Of a DNA stretch of 64,000 nt, positions 53,847-62,543 are shown piece after piece. The first letter of the stretch is position 1. The number at the start of each line of letters is the position of its first letter. The position numbers and the translations under genes are program-made. This DNA comes from Bacteroidia bacterium (GTDB lineage: Bacteria; Bacteroidota; Bacteroidia; CAIKAF01). Location: assembly GCA_016742095.1 (NCBI GenBank), contig JACVCJ010000013.1, forward strand, positions 35,086 to 99,085. The letters run 5' to 3'. A model generated the notes under the pieces. That model ran no database searches, was not told where the DNA came from, and was given only the letters and a program-made list of their open reading frames with translations.

Positions 53847-55124
53847 ATGGAAGTACTTATTATCTTTTTGCTCATACTCCTGAACGGAGTTTTTTCCATG
53901 AGCGAAATTGCACTGGTCTCGGCACGAAAATCACGCCTGGAGGCTGCTGCAAAACGTGGCGACCGCAATGCCCGCATCGCCCTTGAAACCGCCAACGAAC
54001 CCAACCGTTTTCTCTCCACCGTACAGATCGGTATTACGCTCATCGGTATCCTTACCGGTATTTTCGGGGGTGAATCGGTAACCCGCAGCATCGAAGAAAA
54101 ACTCAACGATATTAATTTCCTGGCACCGTATGCGCATTCCCTGGCCGTAACGGCGGTGGTGGTGCTCATCACCTTTTTCTCCCTGGTGCTGGGCGAACTG
54201 GTACCCAAGCGCATCGGCCTCACCAATCCCGAAGGCATTGCCAAGGTAATGGCCCGCCCCATGCTGATCCTTTCCAAAGTGACCGCACCTTTTGTGTGGC
54301 TGCTTACCTTCACCAGCGACCTGCTCATCCGGGTGTTCCGTATCCGTCCCTCGGCCGATAGTAAAGTGACCGAAGAAGAGATCCGTGCCATTATACAGGA
54401 AGGTACCGAAGGCGGCAGCGTGCAGGAGATCGAACAGGATATCGTGGAGCGTGTGTTCATCCTGGGCGACCGTAAAGTGGCCTCGCTTATGACGCACCGT
54501 AATGATATCGCCTTCCTGAGCACTACCTGGGAGGCCGAAAAGGTGCGTAGCCGCGTGCTGGAAGAGATGCACTCGCTGTACCCGGTGTACGAGGAAGAAA
54601 AAGACGACATCATCGGGGTGGTGTTACTGAAGGACATTTTCCGCCAGCTGAGCGAACCCGGTTTTTCGCTGAAGGATATGCTTTCGGTGCCCCAGTTCAT
54701 GTCGGAGAACGTTTCGGCCTACGATGCCCTGAAACGTTTTAAGGAAAGTGGTGTGCACTACGGCCTGGTGATGGACGAATTTGGGCAGATACAGGGTATT
54801 GTTACCATGAACGACCTGCTGGAGGCCCTGGTGGGCGATTACAGCGATTTCTACGCCGAAGAGTTCACCTTTGTGCAGCGCGAAGACGGCAGCTGGCTGA
54901 TCGACGGGCAGTATCCCATGCACGATTTCCTGCGTAAGTTCGGACTGGACGACAGCGATAACGAATTTCCCTTCAATACCATCAGCGGACTTATTATCCA
55001 CGAACTGCAGACCATTCCGCAGACCGGCCAGAAACTACGCTGGCTTAATTTTGAGCTGGAAGTAGTGGATATGGACGGCGCCCGCATCGATAAGATCCTG
55101 CTGCGCAGATTAGAAGACAGGTAG
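53847..55124 (+). CDS. CNNM/HlyC-CorC family membrane protein
   Basis: This 425-residue protein has an N-terminal CNNM (DUF21) domain with about four helices (IIFLLILLNGVFSMSEIALVS, then RFLSTVQIGITLIGILTGIFGG, and FSLVLGELVPKRIGLTNPEGIA). Two CBS domains (SLMTHRNDIAFLSTTW and VHYGLVMDEFGQIQGIVTMNDLLEALVG) and the C-terminal CorC_HlyC domain (WLIDGQYPMHDFLRKFGL, ISGLIIHELQTIPQTGQKL) follow. The family exports magnesium or cobalt; the old name hemolysin is misleading. The start is the ATG at 53847. Confidence 0.92.
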   Translation: MEVLIIFLLILLNGVFSMSEIALVSARKSRLEAAAKRGDRNARIALETANEPNRFLSTVQIGITLIGILTGIFGGESVTRSIEEKLNDINFLAPYAHSLAVTAVVVLITFFSLVLGELVPKRIGLTNPEGIAKVMARPMLILSKVTAPFVWLLTFTSDLLIRVFRIRPSADSKVTEEEIRAIIQEGTEGGSVQEIEQDIVERVFILGDRKVASLMTHRNDIAFLSTTWEAEKVRSRVLEEMHSLYPVYEEEKDDIIGVVLLKDIFRQLSEPGFSLKDMLSVPQFMSENVSAYDALKRFKESGVHYGLVMDEFGQIQGIVTMNDLLEALVGDYSDFYAEEFTFVQREDGSWLIDGQYPMHDFLRKFGLDDSDNEFPFNTISGLIIHELQTIPQTGQKLRWLNFELEVVDMDGARIDKILLRRLEDR

Positions 55125-55313
55125 CTGTGAGCTATCAGCTTATAGCTGTACATTAGGGGTAAGCGTTTCCTGTTCGTTATTTTTAAAACGGTGAATTATC
55201 AGCTTATAGCTAAAAAAAACGAGGGCACTGAACCCTCGTTTTTTATTACACTATACACGTTGTTGAAAGAATGCTGATATCGCTGTCAGCTATAAGCTAT
55301 TGGCTTTTAGCTT
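55125..55313. repeat. Second block of AGCTATAAGCT-type repeats
   Basis: This gap carries AGCTTATAGCT at 55137-55147 and 55201-55211, AGCTATAAGCT at 55289-55299, and looser variants such as GAGCTATCAGC and GGCTTTTAGC. It is the same family as at 45580-45843. A bidirectional terminator sits in the middle. Confidence 0.7.
55212..55246. terminator. Bidirectional terminator between convergent genes
   Basis: AACGAGGG pairs with CCCTCGTT around CACTGAA. The stem is flanked by a run of A on the left and of T on the right, so it can end transcripts from both the CNNM gene and the delta-propeller gene. Confidence 0.85.
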
Positions 55314-57710
55314 TTATCGCATGATCATCACTTTCTGAGCAGCAATGAGGCTGCCGCCGGCCCGGATCTGCAGGTGATACAGTCCGGCGGGGAGTTGTGC
55401 CGTATCCAGGCTGAATACCTGTTTGCCCGCACTGATGTTCTCGCGGCGCAGCAGCAGGGTGCGGCCCGAAACGTCGATCAGGCGGATCTGTGCCTCGTTA
55501 TAGGAAAACGTTCCTTCCAGGGCAACCTGAACCATATCCGTGGCCGGATTCGGGTATACCGAAACCGAAGCATCGATGTTTGTAACAAGGCCGGTGGTAG
55601 AGATCGTAATGGTAATGCCGTTGCTCAGGGCCGTGTCCGGTGTGGCACAGAGGGTATCGCTCTGCAGAACGCAGCTGATCACGTCATTGTTCTGTAGGGA
55701 AGAGGTGCTGTAGCTGGCCGTGTTCGGAGCACCCGGGATGGGTGAACCGTTCTTTAACCAGGTATATTGTGGGTTAGAACCGCCGTTCACGGGGCTGGCC
55801 GTAAAAGTAACCTGCTGTCCGGCCGTAATTACGTTGCCGGGAGTGGCTGTGATGCTTACAGAAGGGACCAGTACCGGCGCCACGTCGATGATGATGTGTA
55901 TACTTTCTACTGTGTCGGATACTACACAGCTTTCCACAGGGATCAGCTGTACGTAAACTTCGTCCGTGGCCAGGATCGTGTTATCGGCATATGCGATGGA
56001 ATCCGTACCCACCGGTATGCCGTTCTTATACCATATATAGGTAGGCGCCGTGCCGGGATTGAGTACCATAGCGGTATAGGTAACCGTGTTGCCTTCGCAG
56101 GCCAGCTGGGTATTGGTGCTTACAAATACGGCCGGGTTCAGGGCCGGTTGAATGGTGACGCTTATGCTGGTGGTATCCGAACAGCCATTGGCCGTACCTA
56201 CGGTGTAATAGGTGCCGCTGCTGGTAACGTTGGAAGGACTGCTCAGCGGTACGGTGCAGGCGGCATCGGTGAACCAGCTGAAGGTAGCGCCGGTATTGGC
56301 GGCATCGCTGATCGTAAGTGTATCCAGTCCGATGGCTGCACAGCTGTTTATGCCGCTCAGGGGCGAAAGTACGGGGAAGGGATGTAGGGTAAGATTCAGG
56401 GTGATGATGCTGTCGCAGCCGCTGAACGAACCGCCCACGAGCGTATCCGTAGCGGTATTGTTGCTGCTGGTGTAGGTAACGCCGTTGGTCCAGGTGTAGC
56501 TGCCGCAGGCCGTAATGCTGTCGGTGCCGTAGGTATTTACACATACGGTCTCCAGGAACACGCGGGCGATGCGGTTACGGCTTATGCTGTTGTAGTTCTC
56601 GAAGTGGCCGGCAATAATGGCTGTCTGGGCTCCGGGCTCCACGATAATGTTTGTGAGGGTATTGTCGCAGCCGGGGTTGCCGGGATTAAAGGTAAGGTCG
56701 CGGCTACCATCGGTATTCAGGCGGGTAAGGTGCCCGATCTGGTCACCGTTATAGGTGTTGAACTGACCCCCGATAAGTATTTTGCCGTTGGGTTGCAGGG
56801 CAATGGCGTGTACCACCATATTGGCGCCGCTGCCTGAACTGAAGGTGTTGTCCAGGGTGCCATCACTGTTGAGGCGGGTGATGCGGTTCACGACGGTCCC
56901 GTTGAACGTATAGAAATCACCGCCGACCAGTATCTTACCGTCTGTTTGCAGGGTAATGGCGTTTACGGTAGCACTGGCGCTGCCGCTAAAGGTATTGTCC
57001 AGGGTGCCGTCTGCATTCAGGCGGGCGATGCGGCCCACCGGTACGCCGTTGTACGAGGTGAAATCACCGCCGATCAGGATCTTGCCGTCAGCCTGCAGGG
57101 CAATGACCTTTACCTGTGCATTGGTGCCGGTCATATTGGCAAAGGTATTATCGAGCTGTCCGGTGGAAGGATCGATACGGATGATATCGTTACCCACGCT
57201 GTAATTGTTGTTGTAGGCCGAAATGATACCGCTTACGAGGTATTTGCCATCGGGCTGGATCAGCATATCGGCTACCTGGCCGGAGATACCTCCCAGTGGA
57301 TCGAAACTGAGGTCGAGGCTGGCATCGGTATTTACGCGGGCAATGCGCATCCGGGATACAGCGTTGTATACCGTGAAATTACCGCCCATAACGATCTTGC
57401 CGTCCGCCTGTATTTCTATGCTGCCGATCAGACCGGAGCCTGCCAGACCAACGTTTGTACCGGGGTTAAAAGTGGTATCAAGAGAGCCGTTGGCATTTAC
57501 GCGGCCGAAACGTTTGGCCAGAGCATTACCGTTGTAGTTGACAAAGTTACCGCCGATAACGATCTTACCGTCGGCCTGCCGTGCAATGGCAGTGATGGCG
57601 TTGTTGGCGCCCAGACCGGGAGCAAAGCTGGTATCCAACGCTCCGGGTTGCGCAAATACGGCGGTACCGAATGTAAGGGTACCAGCCAGTAAAAGAAGAA
57701 TTTTTTTCAT
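55314..57710 (-). CDS. Delta-60 repeat beta-propeller T9SS protein
   Basis: This 798-residue secreted protein has a signal peptide (KILLLLAGTLTFGTAVFAQ) and then about seven DUF5122 (delta-60) repeats. Each has the pattern QADGKIVIGGNF...YNG...IAR.N.DGSLD.TF, and together they form a propeller (to about residue 380). Two to three Ig/PKD-like modules follow, with NLTLHPFPVLSPLSG, TYTAMVLNPGTAPTYIWYKNGIPVG and QYTWLKNGSPIPGAPNTAS. It ends in a T9SS sorting domain (VYPNPATDMVQVAL, LIDVSGRTLLLRRENI, GLYHLQIRAGG). I chose the ATG at 57710 over the frame open to 57752, because it gives a clean signal peptide. It is likely a cell-surface or released adhesin-like protein. Confidence 0.88.
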   Translation of the reverse strand: MKKILLLLAGTLTFGTAVFAQPGALDTSFAPGLGANNAITAIARQADGKIVIGGNFVNYNGNALAKRFGRVNANGSLDTTFNPGTNVGLAGSGLIGSIEIQADGKIVMGGNFTVYNAVSRMRIARVNTDASLDLSFDPLGGISGQVADMLIQPDGKYLVSGIISAYNNNYSVGNDIIRIDPSTGQLDNTFANMTGTNAQVKVIALQADGKILIGGDFTSYNGVPVGRIARLNADGTLDNTFSGSASATVNAITLQTDGKILVGGDFYTFNGTVVNRITRLNSDGTLDNTFSSGSGANMVVHAIALQPNGKILIGGQFNTYNGDQIGHLTRLNTDGSRDLTFNPGNPGCDNTLTNIIVEPGAQTAIIAGHFENYNSISRNRIARVFLETVCVNTYGTDSITACGSYTWTNGVTYTSSNNTATDTLVGGSFSGCDSIITLNLTLHPFPVLSPLSGINSCAAIGLDTLTISDAANTGATFSWFTDAACTVPLSSPSNVTSSGTYYTVGTANGCSDTTSISVTIQPALNPAVFVSTNTQLACEGNTVTYTAMVLNPGTAPTYIWYKNGIPVGTDSIAYADNTILATDEVYVQLIPVESCVVSDTVESIHIIIDVAPVLVPSVSITATPGNVITAGQQVTFTASPVNGGSNPQYTWLKNGSPIPGAPNTASYSTSSLQNNDVISCVLQSDTLCATPDTALSNGITITISTTGLVTNIDASVSVYPNPATDMVQVALEGTFSYNEAQIRLIDVSGRTLLLRRENISAGKQVFSLDTAQLPAGLYHLQIRAGGSLIAAQKVMIMR

Positions 57711-58206
57711 ATAGATCATTGAATGTAAAAAGGAAAGGCAAAGTAATGGCAATGAGTCCGGAAGGGCTTTAAATCAGACTTGCGGAATTATTAAATTTAG
57801 GTGTATTTATTTTTTAATTCCGGCTGGAAAAAGATCGTTTTACGGGGAGTAGCGGAATATGTTCCGGAATGGAACCGACTGTTATGTAGCGATATATAAG
57901 TGTACGAAGGACTATTGTTACCTCAGAGTGAAGCGAATATTCGCTGTACAGGGCTGTATTTTTTTAGGGACTGATAATAAACCATTTCATCATCGATCTT
58001 TCAACCCTGAATTAGATTCTTGGATAAAAGAATACTTAGAGTATCTTGTCACTTTCATTTTTTGTGAATCATAATAATAAAGAGATTCATGCAAATATGC
58101 AAAATCCCCTAAGATAGAGTCGTGTGTGCTAAATGACACACATTCAGATGTCGGTAACGTTCGTCAATTTCTTTAGCGCATTCCTTGTTGACATGAAAGA
58201 CAGAGA
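57711..58206. other. Gene-poor region before the IS1-like transposase
   Basis: This stretch of about 500 bp is AT-rich. A 71-codon plus-strand frame at 57859-58074 has odd composition and no recognisable feature, so I do not call it. The left end of the IS1 element should lie within 58100-58206, but I could not define its terminal inverted repeat. Confidence 0.4.
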
Positions 58207-58866
58207 TCACGTTCCTTTTACAAAGCAGTATATCTGTAATACAGCCGTCAGCATTTCAGCACTGCGTGTATATCCCAGCGTATGTCTGGAGAGCCGCCTT
58301 ATATGTTGCCGGAGAGTCAGATTATGCCGTTCTATATGGTTGGTACAACGCCGGAATACCCGGTGTTTTGTAACCGGGACAATGCTTCTGTATACAGGAA
58401 GTCCATCTGTATAAATGCATTGTGGTTGCCAGAGTAGTATTGTATCTATTACCTGTTGCAGGTTTAGCCGGTTCCTGGGGCCATTCAGCATGCAAACTAT
58501 GCGGCCACTGCTTCTTTCCATGCCATATAGTACCCAGTGTTCCTGCCTTTTATGACCACAAAAAGTCCTGAGTTCGTCTACTTCAAACACGCTTCCGGGT
58601 TCAAAATGTGGCTTGTAAGTGCATTTTGCTGCCAGGCGGAGTAGCCAGCGCTGAACGGTTGTCTTAGGTAGCTGAAGCAACACGGAAATATCGCGTATAC
58701 CACAACCCCGGCAAGTGAGCATGCCTATACGAAGCATATAACGCTGCCGCCGGCTTTTCTTATGAGCTGCCTGAAAGTACTTGCTGCATTCTTTGCAGCG
58801 GTATTTCTGCACGGAGTTTCGTATCCCCTTTTTTACGCAGGTTCCTTTACAGTAAATACATCGCAT
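58207..58866 (-). CDS. IS1-family transposase
   Basis: This 219-residue transposase is of the single-ORF IS1 type. It begins with a zinc-ribbon CIYCKGTCVKKGIRNSVQKYRCKECSKYFQ and a helix-turn-helix region (GCGIRDISVLLQLPKTTVQRW). The DDE-type domain follows, with FEVDELRTFCGHKRQEHWVLYGMERSSGRIV (first Asp), TDGLPVYRSIVP (second Asp) and NHIERHNLTLRQHIRRLSRHTLGY (Glu in HIERHN). It looks intact. It marks the left edge of the toxin-cassette region. Confidence 0.92.
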   Translation of the reverse strand: MRCIYCKGTCVKKGIRNSVQKYRCKECSKYFQAAHKKSRRQRYMLRIGMLTCRGCGIRDISVLLQLPKTTVQRWLLRLAAKCTYKPHFEPGSVFEVDELRTFCGHKRQEHWVLYGMERSSGRIVCMLNGPRNRLNLQQVIDTILLWQPQCIYTDGLPVYRSIVPVTKHRVFRRCTNHIERHNLTLRQHIRRLSRHTLGYTRSAEMLTAVLQIYCFVKGT

Positions 58867-58894
58867 ATGTTGTGAGAATAAATACTAAATACGG
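58207..58894 (-). mobile_element. IS1-family insertion sequence, ends undefined
   Basis: The transposase ORF fills the interval. Only 28 bp separate its start codon from the first 173-bp repeat block, so the right end of the element may lie at or within that block. No clean inverted repeat pair was found by eye, and the coordinates are a minimum. Confidence 0.6.
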
Positions 58895-59067
58895 CAGGTG
58901 ACGTTTTGGGACACGACGTAAAAAGCAAATCGTATTTGACACGGTTTGCAGCGCACCAAAATAAAAAGCGGGAGTAGATTACCCCCGCTTTTGCAGCAAA
59001 TTTTTTTCAAATTATCATTGAAAATCAATCATTTATTGCGCCCTAAAAACCCAGGTGACGTTTTGGG
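58895..59067. repeat. 173-bp cassette-border repeat, copy 1
   Basis: This block begins and ends with the 16-bp direct repeat CAGGTGACGTTTTGGG (58895-58910 and 59052-59067). It contains a terminator hairpin (AAAGCGGG/CCCCGCTTT). Copy 2 at 61540-61712 has the same length and differs at about eight positions. Confidence 0.9.
58961..58993. terminator. Hairpin inside repeat copy 1
   Basis: AAAAAGCGGG pairs with CCCCGCTTTT around AGTAGATTAC. On the minus strand it is followed by a T-rich run and could end transcripts from the cassette on its right. Confidence 0.7.
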
Positions 59068-59272
59068 CCATTACCAGGGCTGTTGCTCCCATGCCAGCAG
59101 AATGCACCATCACAACTCCACCGACGATATTAAGAGTTACTCCCGCAGGCAAACCAACTCCAGTAGCATCTAATGCAGCTCCTGTGAGTTCCGTACTACC
59201 ACCCACCCACATTTCACCGGCAGCCCAAAGAACGGAAATATAATCGCCTACAAGTTGCCCGTTTCGGGCCCA
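59033..59272 (-). pseudogene. Orphan Rhs C-terminal linker fragment
   Basis: A 79-codon minus-strand frame with no ATG start reads ARNGQLVGDYISVLWAAGEM, GSTELTGAALDATGVGLPAG and GATALVMAQNVTW before a stop at 59033-59035. The Ala/Gly-rich, hydrophobic sequence resembles the linker that precedes a toxin tip in Rhs proteins. It lies right of copy 1 of the 173-bp repeat, and its last codons run into that repeat. It seems to be the leftover of a cassette whose other parts are gone. Confidence 0.55.
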
Positions 59273-59279
59273 CTACCCA

Positions 59280-59522
59280 TTACCCCGCATACCTCATTAG
59301 AACCTTTATTAAAGCACTTTTTAAATCATTTTCATCAGCGCGAATTATTTCTTTTTGCTTAATAATAGGAAAAGAAATGAAAACAGTGTACGGATTTTCA
59401 ACTCTTTCGCCATCAAATTTAATCACAGCTATATCACCATTTTCTTTTATAGATTCAAAACAATTAATCAATTCTTCTACTGAAGGGTTCTCTTTTTTTA
59501 GGATTTCATTTATGTGCTTCAT
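59280..59522 (-). CDS. Candidate immunity protein for the Fic/Doc cassette
   Basis: This 80-residue protein (MKHINEILKKENPSVEELIN...) looks soluble and mixed alpha/beta, with a charged DGERVENPYTVFISFPI and a helical end ENDLKSALIKVLMRYAG. It starts 9 bp after the stop of the Rhs-Fic gene. This position is where polymorphic-toxin immunity genes sit. There is no Fic-inhibition motif ((S/T)xxxE(G/N)) that I can recognise with confidence. The role is inferred from position only. Confidence 0.55.
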   Translation of the reverse strand: MKHINEILKKENPSVEELINCFESIKENGDIAVIKFDGERVENPYTVFISFPIIKQKEIIRADENDLKSALIKVLMRYAG

Positions 59523-59531
59523 AAGTCAAAA

Positions 59532-61199
59532 TTATTTAGTTAACATTTTTGCAATTTGTGATATATCTGTGATTTTACCTGTTGCTACTTTAGTAGATAT
59601 ATCCATCATCTCAGAGTGGCTTACTGTTTTCAACCCATGTTGCTTGGCAAACATCTTAAATGCAGCGACCGAAGTTCTTTTATTTCCGTTCATAAACATA
59701 TGCCCGTGAGATATAGATCTAAATATAGATGCACCTTGCTCTGCAATGCTCTCATAATACATTGAAGAATTAATTGCTGCAGATGGGGTTCCATTTAGGA
59801 AAATGCCATTGCCTTCAGTAGTTTTATTGAATTCAATTATTTTATCAGCAAGTGATGGGCTAATACTATTTTCTGTGATTTTCTCTAACCCCTCTTCTGT
59901 AGTTTGCTGTAGACCTGCACCTGCAGCTTCCTTCAAACTCTTCTTGCCGAAATACTCAATAGCTTCTTTTCCTAACCCAACAAGCCCAACAGGAACCCCC
60001 GTTACTTCTTCTATTACTTCCTCCGCAATTTCCTTTTGTAGTTCAGGAGATGTTGCTCCAACAACAGTTGCCCCGAACGTTACTCCCAGAGTTCCGCCAA
60101 TACCTACTAATGCGACAGTATTTAAACTGCCATAAGGATTATCCTGTAATGCAGCATTGGGATTTTCCCAGCCACGTTTGAAAGGTACGGAAAAATCTTT
60201 GTTGGGGACATCAAGAGGCCCTTTTGTTTTTTTATGTTCCAGACGATATACGGTTGTCTTTCTATAAGAATTATCAATGTCTTTGGGTTTTTCACTAAAG
60301 AATTCAACAACACGGGAAAATAATCCCCGCACTATTTGACCAAAGGTTCTTCTATGAACTACTACAACCGTTGAAGCTACCGATGTACCATTTATAGTTT
60401 CTTGTTTCTTTTTACCCGGCCCCCCCTCCGGCTTCAACCCCAGCGGATCTGCAAACGCAATCGGATTACTGTAAAACGCCTCGTACAAACTCTGCCCCGC
60501 ATGTGCTAATGGATCGGTATTCCACCTGCGCATCAGGCGGGCGTCGTACTCCCAGAACTCGGCGGTTTGGGTATTTCCTTTGCCATAAATTTCATCGTCG
60601 TTAAAATGTCCATTGTGGCCAGCGGCATAGGTAGAAAACTTCGTATCCACGATAGAACGTCCCGGCATGGGCATGCCGCCGGGGTAGTAGTCGGTCACTT
60701 CCACTACGTCGGCTACATAGTAATCCAGTTTGCGGTCAAAGCTTGCGGTATTGTAGGACGTACTACCGGCTACCCAGGTGCCTATATCCACGGCATTCTT
60801 GCGGTCGGTAACCACCACGAGGATGTTCCCGGTATGGTTGCTCAGTTCAAACTGCTTATAGCCTAACTGTCGGGTGTGGATCACCGTTGGGCCGTACTGG
60901 TAAGCTCCCGGAGCAGCCACCGCATCGGTTGCACAAGAGCTGCAGCTCTGTACTTCGGTATAGGCTCCGGTGGGGCGGAAGCCCAGCGGTACGTAATCCG
61001 TACTATCGCGCAGGTCTTTTCCTAAGCGTCCGGCTCCGTACAGGAAGTGCGATTTGGCATTGATCGTATACTTATTAGAGGCCGTAACATAGTCAATGCC
61101 ATATTCTGCCATCACGTTTCCGCCCAGGTCGTATGCCCAGATGGTGTACTTCCAGGTTGTCATGGCACCGGTTCCTCCGTTCGGTTTCACGAGCTTCAT
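59532..61199 (-). CDS. Headless Rhs-core protein with Fic/Doc toxin tip
   Basis: This 555-residue ORF is the C-terminal part of an Rhs-type polymorphic toxin. Residues about 1-255 are Rhs core, with TKFSTYAAGHNGHFNDDEI and EYDARLMRRWNTDPLAHAGQ, ending in the Rhs landmark NPIAFADPLGLKPEGG. A linker of about 110 residues follows, then an Ala/Gly/Val-rich hydrophobic stretch (from about 370) and a C-terminal Fic/Doc domain. HMFMNGNKRTSVAAF at about residues 500-514 matches HxFxxGNKR with the catalytic His. Fic domains AMPylate and Doc phosphorylates its target. The frame is open upstream to about 61396 but no N-terminal signal, trunk or T9SS feature is present, so the gene is an orphan module. 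Confidence 0.8.
   Translation of the reverse strand: MKLVKPNGGTGAMTTWKYTIWAYDLGGNVMAEYGIDYVTASNKYTINAKSHFLYGAGRLGKDLRDSTDYVPLGFRPTGAYTEVQSCSSCATDAVAAPGAYQYGPTVIHTRQLGYKQFELSNHTGNILVVVTDRKNAVDIGTWVAGSTSYNTASFDRKLDYYVADVVEVTDYYPGGMPMPGRSIVDTKFSTYAAGHNGHFNDDEIYGKGNTQTAEFWEYDARLMRRWNTDPLAHAGQSLYEAFYSNPIAFADPLGLKPEGGPGKKKQETINGTSVASTVVVVHRRTFGQIVRGLFSRVVEFFSEKPKDIDNSYRKTTVYRLEHKKTKGPLDVPNKDFSVPFKRGWENPNAALQDNPYGSLNTVALVGIGGTLGVTFGATVVGATSPELQKEIAEEVIEEVTGVPVGLVGLGKEAIEYFGKKSLKEAAGAGLQQTTEEGLEKITENSISPSLADKIIEFNKTTEGNGIFLNGTPSAAINSSMYYESIAEQGASIFRSISHGHMFMNGNKRTSVAAFKMFAKQHGLKTVSHSEMMDISTKVATGKITDISQIAKMLTK
60430..60994. repeat. Rhs core direct repeat, unit 1
   Basis: This segment is nearly identical to 63436-64000 with a constant offset of 3006 bp. 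It encodes the same Rhs core piece in both cassettes. The match ends at about 60430 on the tip side, where the two toxin tips diverge. Confidence 0.9.
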
Positions 61200-61539
61200 T
61201 ACCCGCTGTCCGGCACTGTTGTAGAAGAACTCGATATCAGGCTTAGTAGAACTACTGTTGCGGTCAACTTTCTTCAGTTTACCGTATACGTCCCATTCAA
61301 TATTGTCGATCTGTTCGCTTTGCGTGGGCAGGCGCTTTTTTTCAATTAACCCGCCAACCGAGCTACCTTTGGGATGTACGTCTTGCTTGGAGCGAGACTA
61401 TCACCGCGGCAGGTATCGCGCACGATGCTAAGGTCTATTTTCAATGAAGCCTCTTACATCTCGTTTTATCAAAGAACTCTTCGTTTCAAAAGCTCTGTAA
61501 ATATAGTAAAATCAAGGGATACAGACAAATGAAAATATC
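61200..61539. other. Region between Rhs-Fic ORF and repeat copy 2
   Basis: The Rhs frame stays open on the minus strand up to about 61396 (including EKKRLPTQSEQID), then a TGA TAG pair closes it. Farther upstream another frame encodes about 32 residues (SIVRDTCRGDSLAP, KTYIPKVARLAG). The junction looks like a recombination scar. No independent gene is called. Confidence 0.45.
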
Positions 61540-61712
61540 CAGGTGACGTTTTGGGACACGACGTAAAAAGCAAATCGTATTTGACGCGGTTTGCAGCGTG
61601 CTAAAATAAAAAGCGGGAGTAGATTACCCCCGCTTTTGCAGCAAAATATTTTCAAATTATCATTGAAAATCAATCATTTATTGCGCCCTAAGACCCCAGG
61701 TGACGTTTTGGG
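61540..61712. repeat. 173-bp cassette-border repeat, copy 2
   Basis: Same structure as copy 1: the 16-bp repeat CAGGTGACGTTTTGGG at 61540-61555 and 61697-61712, spaced by 157 bp, and the same hairpin at about 61606-61637. In both copies the right-hand repeat can be read on the minus strand as QNVTW, the end of a protein tail. Confidence 0.9.
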
Positions 61713-61742
61713 CCATTACCGGACCACTACCGGCCACTACCA

Positions 61743-62540
61743 CTACTTTTTCCAAAAAATAGTGAGATCATATAGAAATGGATTATTATGTAGCGTTCCC
61801 ATTTTTATCGTCAGGCAGTCATAAACAATGTTCATAAGATGCAAGTCTGTGAAATTCATATTTTCAATAAATTGTTCTTCTTTGCTTCCACATCGTGAGT
61901 ATGGGTTGATGAAATATATATCCTCAACTACGTTCCCTAAGCTCGCATCGTCTTTAAACTTAGAAAAAAACGTAATACGTTCTGATAGTATGAGCAATCG
62001 TGATATGGGTTTTAAGTTAGTACTAAGAGTTGATATACTCATATAATCACAGTAATCAGAAAAATTTAGATCTTGACGATTACAATTGGGCTTATAACGC
62101 CATTCAATAAAAAAAATCTCCTTGTCTTTTTTATCAATATATAAAAGATTGTGCGAATCAGTAATAGGAACTTCTTGATCATCGAAAAGAATAGTATGGC
62201 CAACCGCAAAATTTATACTATCTACAAGGCGAATTTCATATATTTTTTTTCCTGTGTTGTTGTAAGCATCAAAAATATATCTGTTTCTTGAAATTTCAGT
62301 TAATTTAAAACTTAAAGACCGATCTTCTTTTCTCTTGGAAAAAGTGCTTTTATTTAAGCTAAAGAAGTCGAGGTCTGACGGATTGTTTATCCACTTCTCT
62401 CGCTTATACTCAGAAACAGTATCAGTTATAGCTTTTATGTTTTCTGAATACTGGACTATAACTTGTGAAATCTTAGAATTCTGAGCTAAGATGTTGATGT
62501 ACAGGGTGAAAATGCTCAGGAGGCCTATGGTTGCTTTCAT
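61743..62540 (-). CDS. Secreted candidate immunity protein of the caspase-like cassette
   Basis: This 265-residue protein has a signal peptide (TIGLLSIFTLYINILAQ) and a mature part with beta-rich stretches (ISRNRYIFDAYNNTGKKIYEI, DSINFAVGHTILFDD) and Cys residues (CNRQ, YCDY, RCGSKEE). It begins 3 bp after the stop of the caspase-like Rhs gene, so the two are tightly coupled. As an exported protein it could neutralise a toxin delivered to the periplasm. I recognise no family. AT content is high, as in the toxin tip. Confidence 0.55.
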   Translation of the reverse strand: MKATIGLLSIFTLYINILAQNSKISQVIVQYSENIKAITDTVSEYKREKWINNPSDLDFFSLNKSTFSKRKEDRSLSFKLTEISRNRYIFDAYNNTGKKIYEIRLVDSINFAVGHTILFDDQEVPITDSHNLLYIDKKDKEIFFIEWRYKPNCNRQDLNFSDYCDYMSISTLSTNLKPISRLLILSERITFFSKFKDDASLGNVVEDIYFINPYSRCGSKEEQFIENMNFTDLHLMNIVYDCLTIKMGTLHNNPFLYDLTIFWKK

Positions 62541-62543
62541 GTC

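Noticed and set aside
57859..58074. 71-codon plus-strand frame before the IS1 transposase
   Set aside because: Isolated, AT-rich, no feature or ribosome-binding site. Probably chance.
58895..61712. CRISPR array from the repeated 16-mers
   Set aside because: There are only four copies, paired at 157 bp, with large genes between them and no spacer regularity or cas genes.
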